Assembly (NCBI GenBank): GCA_015183035.1
Contig: JACZZP010000005.1
Span: 1,302,001 to 1,366,000, forward strand
Reading direction: 5' to 3'
Source of the DNA: Meloidogyne chitwoodi
Lineage: Eukaryota; Nematoda; Chromadorea; Rhabditida; Meloidogynidae
Length of the DNA stretch: 64,000 nucleotides
Of this stretch, positions 11,379 through 21,567 are shown piece after piece (the first letter of the stretch is position 1; each line of letters begins with the position of its first letter). The notes under the pieces are model-generated. The model did no database searches. It had not been told where the DNA came from and saw nothing but the letters and a program-made list of their open reading frames with translations. The position numbers were made by a program, and so were the translations under genes.

Positions 11379-14300
11379 TCAAACATAACTAGTCGGTACA
11401 AAAATACGCCGAAGCTTTTGCCGTTTATTTTTATTAAAATGTTTTTTGCTTCTTTTTCCTTCTATTGCAATTTCTTCTCTTGTATTATTCAACCTTATTG
11501 TAGAAATACCTTTTTTAGCATCTAAATTTATAATAAAATTTTCAAAGTAATAAGTATATTTCTAATATAATCTATGTAAACAAATCTAGGCTATCAATAA
11601 ACTAAATCTTTTTTAACCGAAAATAAATTTAAGGAATTTCGAACACGATTCAAATAATTATCAAGTTAACCATAAGATGCCAAATCCTGCCTATAAAAAA
11701 TTACGAAAAATATTACCTTCGATTTGTGTAAAAAATTCTTTTTCGATACGCTTCCCTTTTGATATTTTCCCACATTCTTCACCTTCATAATTAAAGTCTA
11801 ATAAAAGATCTCTTCGCTTGATTTGTTCAAGCAAGTTTTTTCCAATTTCTTTTCCAGAAGAACTGTCAATCTAAAAATTAATTAAAATATTTAGCCTAAA
11901 TTCTATACATTTTTTGTAAAATTTTTGTACGTCCAATTATCAAATTGTTTTTGTGATGTGTCAGGTGGAGCAATACACCATTTAAGCGCTCCTTGGACTG
12001 CATCTCGTAAAATTAACCGAGCAGCTCTTGAACAATCCTTTTAAAAATACTCCTAACTTAAAAACCAAAATGGATAAAATTACAGGGATTCCTGAAGTGC
12101 TCATAAATCCTTTGAGGAAAGCAACAGTTGTCAAAAAATCATGAGCTTGCACCGGTTCTCTTTTTGGTAGCAAAATCGAATAATGCCTTTGCAAAACATC
12201 TCGAGGAATTCGATTACATAATAAAGAGATTGGTGAATAATAATCTTGCATGTGAGCAATTGGTAATATTCCTGAAAATTTTATTTCTTTTAAAAATGTT
12301 AACGAATTATAACTAGACATAATTGATCATCAAAATGAAACGGTTTTATTCAATAGGAAAATCAGGAAGCTGTTGGCGGTATGACAAATGAGGTTACGCA
12401 GTTGAGGATATTACACATTTGAGGATGCGGCAAATGAGGACGACAAATAAGGACGCGACAAAAGAGAACGAAAATAGATAAAAAATAAATGGTTTCTGGA
12501 AAAAATAGGATAAACTAAATCCGCCATTATATGTATCAAGGTTGAATAATGGGTAATTTTTCAAATATAAGCTTTTTGTAACAATACAAATAATTTTTTT
12601 TATTTTTTAAATGTCTTTTCGTCCTCTTTTGTCGCGTTCTCATTTGCGAGTCCTCATTTGTCGTCCTCATCAGGGGTGGGCGCAAGATACATTTTACAAA
12701 AATGCAACGCAAGGCCAAAAATGAACGCAAAAACGCAATGCGCCCGCCCCTGCTGCGGATCCTCATTTAGCGCTACACCAATCTGTTAACACTTATTTTC
12801 AAAAATGAAGTAGGATGAATAGAGGAAACAAAAAACTAATAACGGGACTTTGCCCATCAGTCTCGGACTATTATGTTGCCACTAACCTACATCAGAATTA
12901 TAAAGTAAAACCCTAAAAATAGAAATAATTGACATACCATTTAAAATCATCTCACTGTTGCTTAATCCGAAGGAAGGCATTACAAGTCCAGGACAATCAC
13001 ACAAAGTTATCTTAAAGTAAATAAAATAAATTTATATTAAAGTTACAAACTTTTTCATTTGCGATAAGTGTTTGAAAATGTTTTGTCTTTCCAGGAGTTG
13101 ATGAAACAGCAGTCTTTTTTATACCAATTAATCGATTTATTGTTGAACTCTTTCCAACATTTGGGTAACCAACCATACCAATAACAATACCACAACCCTC
13201 AATAACCTTTGGATTTGGAGATGTTGATTGAGCAAATGTTTCAAAAATTTGTAAAAGTTCCTTAAATAGAAATCTACAAAAAATACTTGTCAAAGTTATT
13301 GAATATATACTATAGAACATATATATTATAGTAACTCACTGAAGGTGATTCAACGAACTCTTTATGTTCTTGAACATTTAAGCACGAATCTATAACTACT
13401 GATGTATCACATTTCTTTGTTGATTCATTCAACATATCATCCAGCTCATTATTAAATTGATTGATATTTTCGCTTTTTTCTTCCACGCTTGAGATTTCGT
13501 CATAACAATCTTCGCTAGATTCCACGCCATCATTAAATGATCGTTCAGTTTCTTCGGGCAGTTTAGCAATATCAGGTTGCCTAGTTGACCTAAAATAATT
13601 AATTCCGAAAATAAGAATCAAACAGTTATCTAAGCAAAAGTTCTATAATTATAATTAAAGACTCTACCAAAATACAACAAAAATATCCTTCGCATTAAAA
13701 TATCTTTTCCAGCATCTAATTTGATCAGAGTTAAGCAAATCAGCCTTGTTAATTAACAATAAATTCTTTTTTGATGGATCGACTTCCTTTACAAATTTTT
13801 CAAGATCGGTACTTCGAAAAAGCAATGGATTTCGAGCATCAACAATCTGATTGTGAAAAGTAAAATTAATTACAACAATATTAAAAGTAAGACTAATATC
13901 ATTTTAAATTAATTTGATCAGAATTAAATATATCAGTTATTAGAATAAATCAAGTTAAGTTATTTATTAGCATAAAACCTGCACAATAAGATCGCTACGT
14001 TCTACTACACGCCATAATTGACGCCATACTTCCAAATTTCGTTCAAATGGAGTTATAACAACTTTACTGCCCTAAATATTATTGAAGTTATTTAAATTTG
14101 TTTATTAAATAAAAACTTCAGAAAGTTTAGCTAATTGACGTCTCCATATAAGAAATTGTGAGATTTCAAGAGATTCTAACTCTTCAGCAGTTTGGTAAGT
14201 GCCAGATTCTGGCCTGCGAGGTATCTCTAACATATGACCATATTTGAAATGAAGTTCTTCCAAATTTTGATTTCCTAAACTCTCCAAAAGACAGGTATCA

Positions 14301-14636
14301 CCTTTTGAACTAATATTATTAATTAAGTAAATCAGTAATAGATAACTAAAAGAATACCTGACAATTTTAAGGTCATTTTCAGCTTCAAAATTTTTATTAG
14401 CAAGCTGATAATTTAATAAAATTTCTTGAATACTGTTCTCTTGAGTTCGGGAATTAAGTTTTCCACCATTTTGCTAAAAAAATACATATTAAAAATATAA
14501 AGAAATAAAAAAATATTACAGAATTTAATTGTTTCTCATTAGAACATGATTTAAGCGTAATTTGATTAAGTAACGATTTTCCTAATGAATTATTGACACC
14601 AGATGGAAAGTGCGACTTTAGTCTTCTTTTAGTCAT
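11379..14636 (-). CDS. LSG1: Large 60S subunit nuclear export GTPase 1
   Basis: Cytoplasmic GTPase that releases NMD3 from pre-60S ribosomes. It is a circularly permuted GTPase and the motifs appear in that order: RSDLIVQVIDARNPL, LLLINKADLL (G4), then after an acidic insert of about 90 residues GMVGYPNVGKSSTINRLIG (G1), TPGKTKHFQT, DCPGLVMPSF (G3). Upstream is the conserved RRPESGTYQTAEELESLE; downstream are LPIAHMQDYYSP, FLTTVAFLKGFMSTSGIPD and a basic tail KHFNKNKRQKLRR. Start MTKRRLKSHFPSG at 14636; stop TGA at 11379-11381. One intron, 12272-12937 (666 bp), is swollen by repeats. It shares a divergent promoter with the PP2A subunit gene and may head an operon with LACTB2 and the Plus3 gene. 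Confidence 0.93.
12375..12775. repeat. Foldback repeat in LSG1 intron with nested 82-bp element
   Basis: Arms at about 12415-12475 and 12610-12670 are inverted copies built from the wording GAGGACGACAAAT.AGGAC and CGCGACAAAAGAG.ACGAAAA. Inside the right arm sits 12671-12752, starting CAGGGGTGGGCGC and ending in the inverted GCGCCCGCCCCTG, a 13-bp terminal repeat typical of hAT-type miniature elements. The foldback resumes after it (GATCCTCATTTAGCG). No clear target duplication is seen for the nested piece. Confidence 0.65.
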
Positions 14637-15309
14637 TTTGAAGAACTTTCATTAATTTTATCCTAAAAATTAAGATTATGAATAGAAAACAAAATTAAAA
14701 TATTCACGCTGAGATCGGCAAAATCTCATCCGTGCCGACTTCAATTTAAACATACGATGGTGGGGAACTGGTTTCAATTTCAAAAGGCTTGACGAGACAC
14801 GCACGTCGCCGTCTGGCCGCTAGTAGTCTCTAGTTTCCACTTTATCTCTAATTCTCTTTGTTTACATACTATTGCGCGTCCAATCGACCCGCGTCCAGTC
14901 AGCCGGCGTCCGTCCGGCTGTACCCCGAATGACCGTTGACGAAAGATAGATTTAGTCTCGACCGTTCAGGCCGGTTCAGTTTCCTTTTATGTATGATAAA
15001 GGTGGAATGAACTAAAAAGTTGGTAAGCATATGTGTGAAAACTTTATCCGTCAGTCAAATATGGGACAAGACTAAGCTGTCTGTTCACCTTCATCAGCGC
15101 GAGACCTAATTCCTTTCATTCACTATAATTGTTTCTGTCTACATTAGAGACAAAGCGCTGTCTCTAACTTTAGTATACGGGCATAACAGTCTCCGAGACT
15201 GAAACGTCTGTTTCCCAACATTTTAGAACATAATACCTAATTTTTTTAAATCCTCCTACTTTACAATATATTCTAACTTTTATATTTTTAAAAACATTAT
15301 TCTTAATAA
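14637..15309. repeat. Divergent LSG1 / PP2A-A promoter region with dispersed GC-richer repeat
   Basis: Between two divergent housekeeping genes. From about 14700 to 15230 base composition is far less AT-rich than its surroundings. The segment 14838-14928 (CTTTATCTCTAATTCTCTT, ACATACTATTGCGCG, GCCGGCGTCC, CGGCTGTACCC) recurs at 27102-27172 upstream of ARL8. It is either a miniature transposon or a shared promoter block. Confidence 0.6.
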
Positions 15310-17676
15310 ATGAATACAACACCTACTGTTACTGCGATTGGCGGCCAAGAAGGAGAAGATAGCCTCTACCCGATTGCCGTTCTTATTGATGAGCTTCGTA
15401 ATGAGGATGTCCAGGTACTTTGTATTAAATTTTGTTAAATTTCTTTTCATTGTTAAGCTTCGTTTAAATTCAATTCGAAAACTATCAACGATTGCTCTTG
15501 CACTTGGAGTTGAAAGGACACGAAAAGAACTTATTCAATTTCTCACTGGTATACGGTTTTGTATCTTGTTATACTTATTAGTTTTTTTAGACACAATCTA
15601 CGATGAAGACGAAGTACTTTTGGCGCTTGCAGAACAACTTGGAAACTTTACGCCGTTAGTTGGAGGACCTGAATATGTACATTGTTTATTGCCACCGCTG
15701 GAAAACTTAGCCAATATAGAAGAAACTGTTGTTCGCGACAAGGCTGTTGAATCTTTACAAAAAATTGCTGAGAAACATTCCGTGGCGCAGCTTGAAGAGT
15801 ACTTTATTCCTATGGTTCTTCGCCTTGCATCTGGTTGTATAATTTTTATTCATAAAGTTAATTGATCCTAGGTGATTGGTTTACATCTCGAACTTCTTCT
15901 TGTGGACTTTTTAGTGTAGCCTATGAAAGAGCCAACCCTGCTCGAAAAACAGAACTACGAGGGTATTAATTTTTAAATAGAGCCAATTATGATAGAACAC
16001 TTAATTTACTTTCATTTAAGGGCTTTCCGAAGTCTTTGCCGTGATGATACTCCTATGGTTCGCCGTGCTGCGGCTTCAAAACTTGGCGAATTTGCAAAAG
16101 TGCAGGAGAATGATTATTTGAAAAGTGATGTTGTGCAGATTTTTGAAGATTTAGCAAAAGATGAGCAGGTAAATAATACTATCATATTCCTCACAAGTAA
16201 AATTTTCAGGACTCCGTGCGTCTTCTTTCTGTTGAAGCTGGTATTATCATTGTTGGTTTATTACGCGATGATGCGGTGAAATTAGCACATGTTAAGCCGA
16301 TCATTAAAGATCTTGTTCAAGACAAATCATGGCGTGTACGATATATGGCAGCTGTTAAAATTGTTGAAGTATTTTATTTTACAAAATCCTATCATTGTTT
16401 TATTTTTACAGATACAACAAGGTTTTGGAAATAAAATACCTATTGAGGAGATTGTTGGTTGGTACACTGGTCTTCTTAAAGATTGTGAAGGAGAAGTTCG
16501 TGATGCAGCAGCTGAAAAATTGCAAGGTTACAATTGTTCAAAACATATTTAAATTTAATTCCAGCATTCTGTGCGGCTCTCCCTGAAGAAGGGCGCAAAC
16601 GTGGAATAACTGATGAAATTCTTCCTGTTATTAAACCTTTGACTTCTGATGCAAATCAACATGTAAAAATTGCTTTGGCACATGTTGTTATGGGATTGGC
16701 ACCCTTGCTAGGAAACCAAAGCACTGTGGAGCATTTACTTCCTATCTTTTTGGCAATGTTACGAGATGATACGCCAGAAGTTCGTCTGAACATAATTTCA
16801 TCGTTAGACAAGGCATTTTTTATTTAAAAGATTTTTTTCGATAAATCTGTTAAATAGGTCAGTAATGTGATTGGAGCTGACGAATTGCAATATTCATTAT
16901 TGCCTGCAATTATTGATCTCGCCCAAGACGGGAAGTGGCGTGTCAGACTTGCTCTTGTTGAATATATGCCATTATTGGCAGAGCAACTTGGACAGAAATT
17001 TTTTGATGAGAAACTTTTAAAACTTTGCATGAACTGGCTTACTGATCATGGTTTATCTAGTCTTTTATTTTGTTTGATAGATTCTTTAGTTTATGCCATT
17101 CGTGAAGCAGCTACTAATATTTTAAAACAACTTTCTGAGAAGTTTGGCGCTGATTGGGCTGTAAAGTCTATTCTCCCTCGTGTGATTGAATTAGCAGCGG
17201 ACAGTAATTATTTGCATAGAATGACATGTCTATTCTGTTTCAATACTTTGGCTGAGGCTTTGGGAAAAGAACATGTGATGCGCGAAATGTTTCCAACAAT
17301 AAGAACGGTATTTATGTTTTTTTATATTAACTTTCGATTTTTCAGTTGTGCAATGATTCTGTTCCAAATGTTCGATTTAATGTAGCCAAAACTTTAATGC
17401 GGATTGGAAAAGTGCTCGATGCCCAGTAAGTTGAATTTTTCTTTATCATTTACATTCTATTAATTATTTTAGAACAATAAATAATGAAATCAAGCCTCTT
17501 GTCACGAAGATGGGCGAAGATCAAGAATTTGATGTTCGTTATTTTGCAGATGAGGCAAAAGAAGGTAGTGATAATTGAATATTTATTTTAAGGAATTTTT
17601 TGGAGGGACCAAAATTCTCGGGAATTATCTATAATTAATAAAAATAAAACTTTTAGCTCTTGGATTGGCTGGATGA
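15310..17676 (+). CDS. PP2A 65 kDa scaffold subunit A (HEAT repeats)
   Basis: Scaffold of protein phosphatase 2A that holds the catalytic and regulatory subunits; cytosol and nucleus. Starts [20 protein letters not shown] then [20 protein letters not shown], the canonical first HEAT repeat, and continues through the whole array: [164 protein letters not shown] and [20 protein letters not shown], ending FADEAKEALGLAG. All fifteen repeats seem covered; more than ten short introns. Equivalent to paa-1 of C. elegans. ISCA1 follows 232 bp downstream on the same strand. Confidence 0.95.
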
Positions 17677-17893
17677 TATTTACCAGAAGAACGATGTATT
17701 CGAAGAAAAGTCAACATGAACTCATTATTTTAGCTAAATAAATTTAAAAATTCATCTTCTGTAGTATTATATTGAATTTATTCTGTAAACAGTTTTTATA
17801 AAACATTGATTTTATAGGTTAATTTTAAACATTTTCGTTATTTTAAACAAAAAATTGGATATCTTTTACTAGAGAATTTTGCAAGGAATTGAA

Positions 17894-17903
17894 TTTGTTT
17901 TAG
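17894..17903 (+). other. Candidate trans-splice acceptor before ISCA1
   Basis: TTTGTTTTAG ends 4 nt upstream of the ISCA1 ATG and 227 bp after the PP2A-A stop. No donor is present in the short upstream leader, so a spliced-leader addition site is the simplest reading. Confidence 0.45.
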
Positions 17904-17907
17904 TAAT

Positions 17908-18478
17908 ATGCGTTTTATTAATTTACTTTTTGCATCGGCCAGAGTGGTGAGGTCTTCTAGACTAGGAGGTCTTAAAGAGCGTCAAGCCATCAGTCTTACT
18001 CAAGCTGCTGTTATGAGAATAAAGGAACTTATTAAACAAAAACCTGGTGCCAAAGCATTAAAGGTTTTTTTATCAATTGTGTATAGATTCTGTAAACACT
18101 TTTAATCTTTCGCTTTAAGATAGGTGTTCAACAAAGAGGATGTAGTGGATTAACTTATACCTTAGATTATGCAGATCAAAAGGAAAAGCTTGATGAAGAG
18201 GTTAAACAGGTTTAATTTTAAAGAAAATACAAAAATCTTCATTCTTTTAGGATGGTGTAATTATTTGGATTGATTCAAAGGCACAACTTACACTAATAGG
18301 TTCTAAAATGGATTTTGAACGCTCTAAACTTGCTGCAGAATTTATTTTTCATAATCCAAATATAAAAAGTACTTGTGGTTGTGGTGAAAGTTTTAGCATG
18401 GATACACCAACTCTTAATACTACAGGTGAGCCTATCAATAAAGAAATTAAAAATGAAAATTCTATCAATTCTCAATAA
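17908..18478 (+). CDS. ISCA1: Iron-sulfur cluster assembly protein ISCA1
   Basis: A-type carrier for [4Fe-4S] assembly in mitochondria. Start MRFINLLFASARVVRSSRLG is a basic, hydroxylated presequence; the domain follows: ISLTQAAVMRIKELIKQ, VGVQQRGCSGLTYTLDYAD, IWIDSKAQLTLIGSKMDFE and FHNPNIKSTCGCGESFSMD. The three ligand cysteines (GCSG and CGCG) are present. The family normally ends right after CGCGESF; here about 25 extra polar residues follow (TPTLNTTGEPINKEIKNE...). A GTGAGC after AATACTACAG could be an unused or alternative donor. A TTTGTTTTAG acceptor ends 4 nt before the ATG, as expected for a trans-spliced downstream gene of an operon with PP2A-A. Three exons. Confidence 0.93.
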
Positions 18479-18638
18479 TAATTTGATTCTTTTTGCATTA
18501 ATTTTTATAACAAAATAGAATTATTATAATAAATATGTCACAAAATTAAATAATTTGGTATTTATCTTTTTTATTTAAAAATTAACCGGTCTTTATAAAT
18601 GTAAATAATATAATTAATAAACTAAATTATTAACTCAA

Positions 18639-20667
18639 TTAAGCATCTTCCCAAACTTCTGCAAAATCTGGATTGAAGAATTTATTAATAATACAACTTT
18701 CCCTTATTTCTCTTTCAATAAGCTAAAAAATATTTAAATTAATTAAAAATATATCTATAAAAAATAATTTACATTAAAATCATGAATTAAATCCAAAAGT
18801 AAACCCAAACGCATTCCAGTGGCTGCAATACCATAATTTAGTATTAAATTATTATGTAATTCACTATAAATTGTTTCTCTGATATTAGCATCATGAATAT
18901 CCAAATAGGCAACTAATAAATATAAAATTGAGTAAAAAATCTATTATTTATTACATCTAGGATTTTTAAAAAAAACTTCCATTTAATTCAATAATCTTTA
19001 TTTCTTTCTAAAAACGTTTTTAAAATACTTACGTTCATTCCAAAGAATAATTGCAGCTAAAGCTGCTACTTCAACATCTCTAATAGCCATTTCTTTCATT
19101 CTATCAACTGTTTGCATACATCTTTGAATTATTTTTATACAAGATTTGGCTGTTTCTGTTGGATCTTGTTCATCTCCAAAAAAATATTCCATTTTATTAG
19201 TATCAGCATATTGCCCATAATGAAGTACAAATCTTGTGTCTCCTTTTTTTGGAAATACAGAGATTGATCTAAAACATTGATCCAAATGAGTAAAACGATT
19301 GGAGAAAACACGCAAAGAAGAAACTTTTAATTCTTGACTAAGAGAATTAAATCTTGGAAAACAATCTGTCAACTAAAATAAATATTTTTGTTTTATTATT
19401 AAAAAATAAAATATTTATTTTACCATTGAATACATTAATGAAATACATCCTCTTTCCATTTTAACATATTCCGAATGTTTAACCATTCGATATGTTTCAT
19501 CAGAAAATATGCTGTCAGGGTACATTACAGTAAATAAAGACTTTTGTGATGATTGAAAATTTTTGTATCCATCAAGTAGACGTTTAAGAACAGAAGTGGA
19601 AGAGGTTGATGGAACTGGGCATGGCAACAATGCAAATGTTGAATTATTATTCTTTAAATTATTAAATTTTTGAGTATATTAAATAAACTAGAAGTTAATT
19701 TTTGATAATGAAAAAAGTTAAATTTAAATTTTAAAAATATAAAATTATAATATTTAATTTTGAAAGGAATCTTTACCCTTTTCATACAAAAAAACAAACC
19801 TCTAATTTATTATTTGTAATTCCAAAACATCCATTTTGTTGAGGCCAAATTGTTTGAGGTAAAGATATTTGTGTTAAACTACTTGCACTAATTCCAATAG
19901 GAGAATTGCTAATTTTTAATAATTGTTCTGAATTTAATGGAGAAATTATTGGAATATCAGTAGGTTTATTTATTTGAATTCCAAAATTTGGCGAAATATT
20001 TGAAATAAAATTATCAGGTTTTCTCCAACTTAAATCAGTTGGAGCTTTAATATCTATACTTTCTTCATTATAAGAAGATTTACTTCTTTTTCCAATTGGA
20101 TCTCTATTCATTTGAACATCTAAATAGCATAATATACGTATTTTAATTAAGAAAATAGGTAAAAATATTTAAAATTATAAAACTCAAAAGAAAAAATTAT
20201 GTATTTTTATAAAATAAAATTTTTTAGAATATAATTTTTTAATAAACTATTAAAAAATACCTTCTTTATTCATTCCTAAACGTATACAATGATCAAAACG
20301 GCAAGCTCTACATATATTTCTCATTTCTTTAATTTATTTAAAAATTAATTTATAAAAATTAAAACCTTTTTTTATTGTACATTGACCATTTTGTCTACAA
20401 AAATAAGTTTTATTTTCAACAACAGTTCTTCGAAAAAAAGCAGCACATGCCCTATAAAATAATTAAAGTTTAATAAAAATATTTAAAAAAATACCTGCAT
20501 GCTAAAATACCAAAATGAAATCCATGACTTATTTGACCACATATTAAACATAATTTTCCTTCTATTGAAGATAAAATATTAGAAGAATCAATTCCAGTTG
20601 TTGATTCTACAATTAAAGATTGTGTAGGAAATTTAGGAGAAGAAGATTCTTCTTTTGTTAAATCCAT
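18639..20667 (-). CDS. Nuclear hormone receptor (nematode NHR)
   Basis: Ligand-type nuclear receptor. After about 37 N-terminal residues comes a C4 zinc-finger DNA-binding domain: LCLICGQISHGFHFGILACR (C-X2-C and the P-box), ACAAFFRRTV, YFCRQNGQC and RNICRACRFDHCIRLGMNKE. A long Ser/Pro/Asn-rich hinge (about 110 residues, FNISPNFGIQINKP region) leads to a helical ligand-binding domain: VLKRLLDGYKNFQ, RGCISLMYSMV, ELKVSSLRVFSNRFTHLDQC, RDVEVAALAAIILWNE, IYSELHNNLILNYG, MRLGLLLDLIHDFNL, and ends NPDFAEVWEDA. The CRACAAFFRR P-box is typical of the expanded nematode HNF4-derived NHRs. Start is the ATG at 20667. It converges on ISCA1 with 160 bp between stops. Ligand and targets unknown. Confidence 0.9.
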
Positions 20668-21567
20668 TTTCTGAAGAAATAAATAAATAGTGTGAAGAAA
20701 ATATTTGCGCTTTTGCCTTGCGTTAAAGTGGGCTGGACAATAAATAATAATGATAAAAAAGGTTTTAAATTATTATTTTAGCCTTTAAAATAAAATTAAT
20801 AAGCTAATTAAATTTTATAAATAAAAAATGATTTATAATTTATTCCCCTAATTAAAAATATATAGAAAAGGGGAACATTTATTACACTATATATTTTAAG
20901 ATAAGAAAAAAAAGAGTTAAATTAATTAAAAATCTATATATTATTTTGTAAAAATATTTAAAACTACAAACTATACTACATTAAATATATTTTATTTATA
21001 ACTATCAAATAAACTACAATATTTAATTAAATAAAGTAATTTAAGAGAAAAAATTTTTAATTATTAAATACTTAAATTTATAAATGTTTAAATTTTTATT
21101 ATTTATTTATTTTGTAAAAGACTTTTCTCAACACTTGAAATAAAATTTAAAAAATTATTATTATTATACATTTGCAATTTTTTTTATTTAATTTTTGAAT
21201 ATTTTTTGTTTTTTTAATTTCCAATAATTGCAAGAATAAATTCATAAAAATATATACATTTAGATTTTTTACTTCAATTAAGTTCAAATAAATATATTTT
21301 TTTAAATTAATTTATACATCCTTTCTAATTTGGTAAATGTTGAATCTTTACCATTTTTACTTAAAAAAATATTAATTTTAAAACAAAATTATTTATATTT
21401 TCAAAAATGAAAAAAAAAAGAGTTAAAAATACAAAAGGTTATTTATTATTGCACATAATTTAGAAAAATAAAAAAGATTTCTTTATTAATTTTTGACAAA
21501 ATTACTTAATTAATTTTGAAAAAAGTAATCCTTTCTATTTTTAAAATCACATAAAATAATTGTGAAA
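20668..21567. other. AT-rich spacer between NHR and innexin genes
   Basis: Upstream of the NHR start and downstream of the innexin stop. No exon, RNA gene or terminal-repeat element is visible. Confidence 0.6.

Noticed and set aside
12128..12316. Plus-strand ORF over the LSG1 region
   Set aside because: Antisense to the conserved LSG1 exon PIAHMQDYYSP.
12536..12766. Minus-strand Arg-rich ORF
   Set aside because: Translation of the foldback repeat in the LSG1 intron; no homology pattern.
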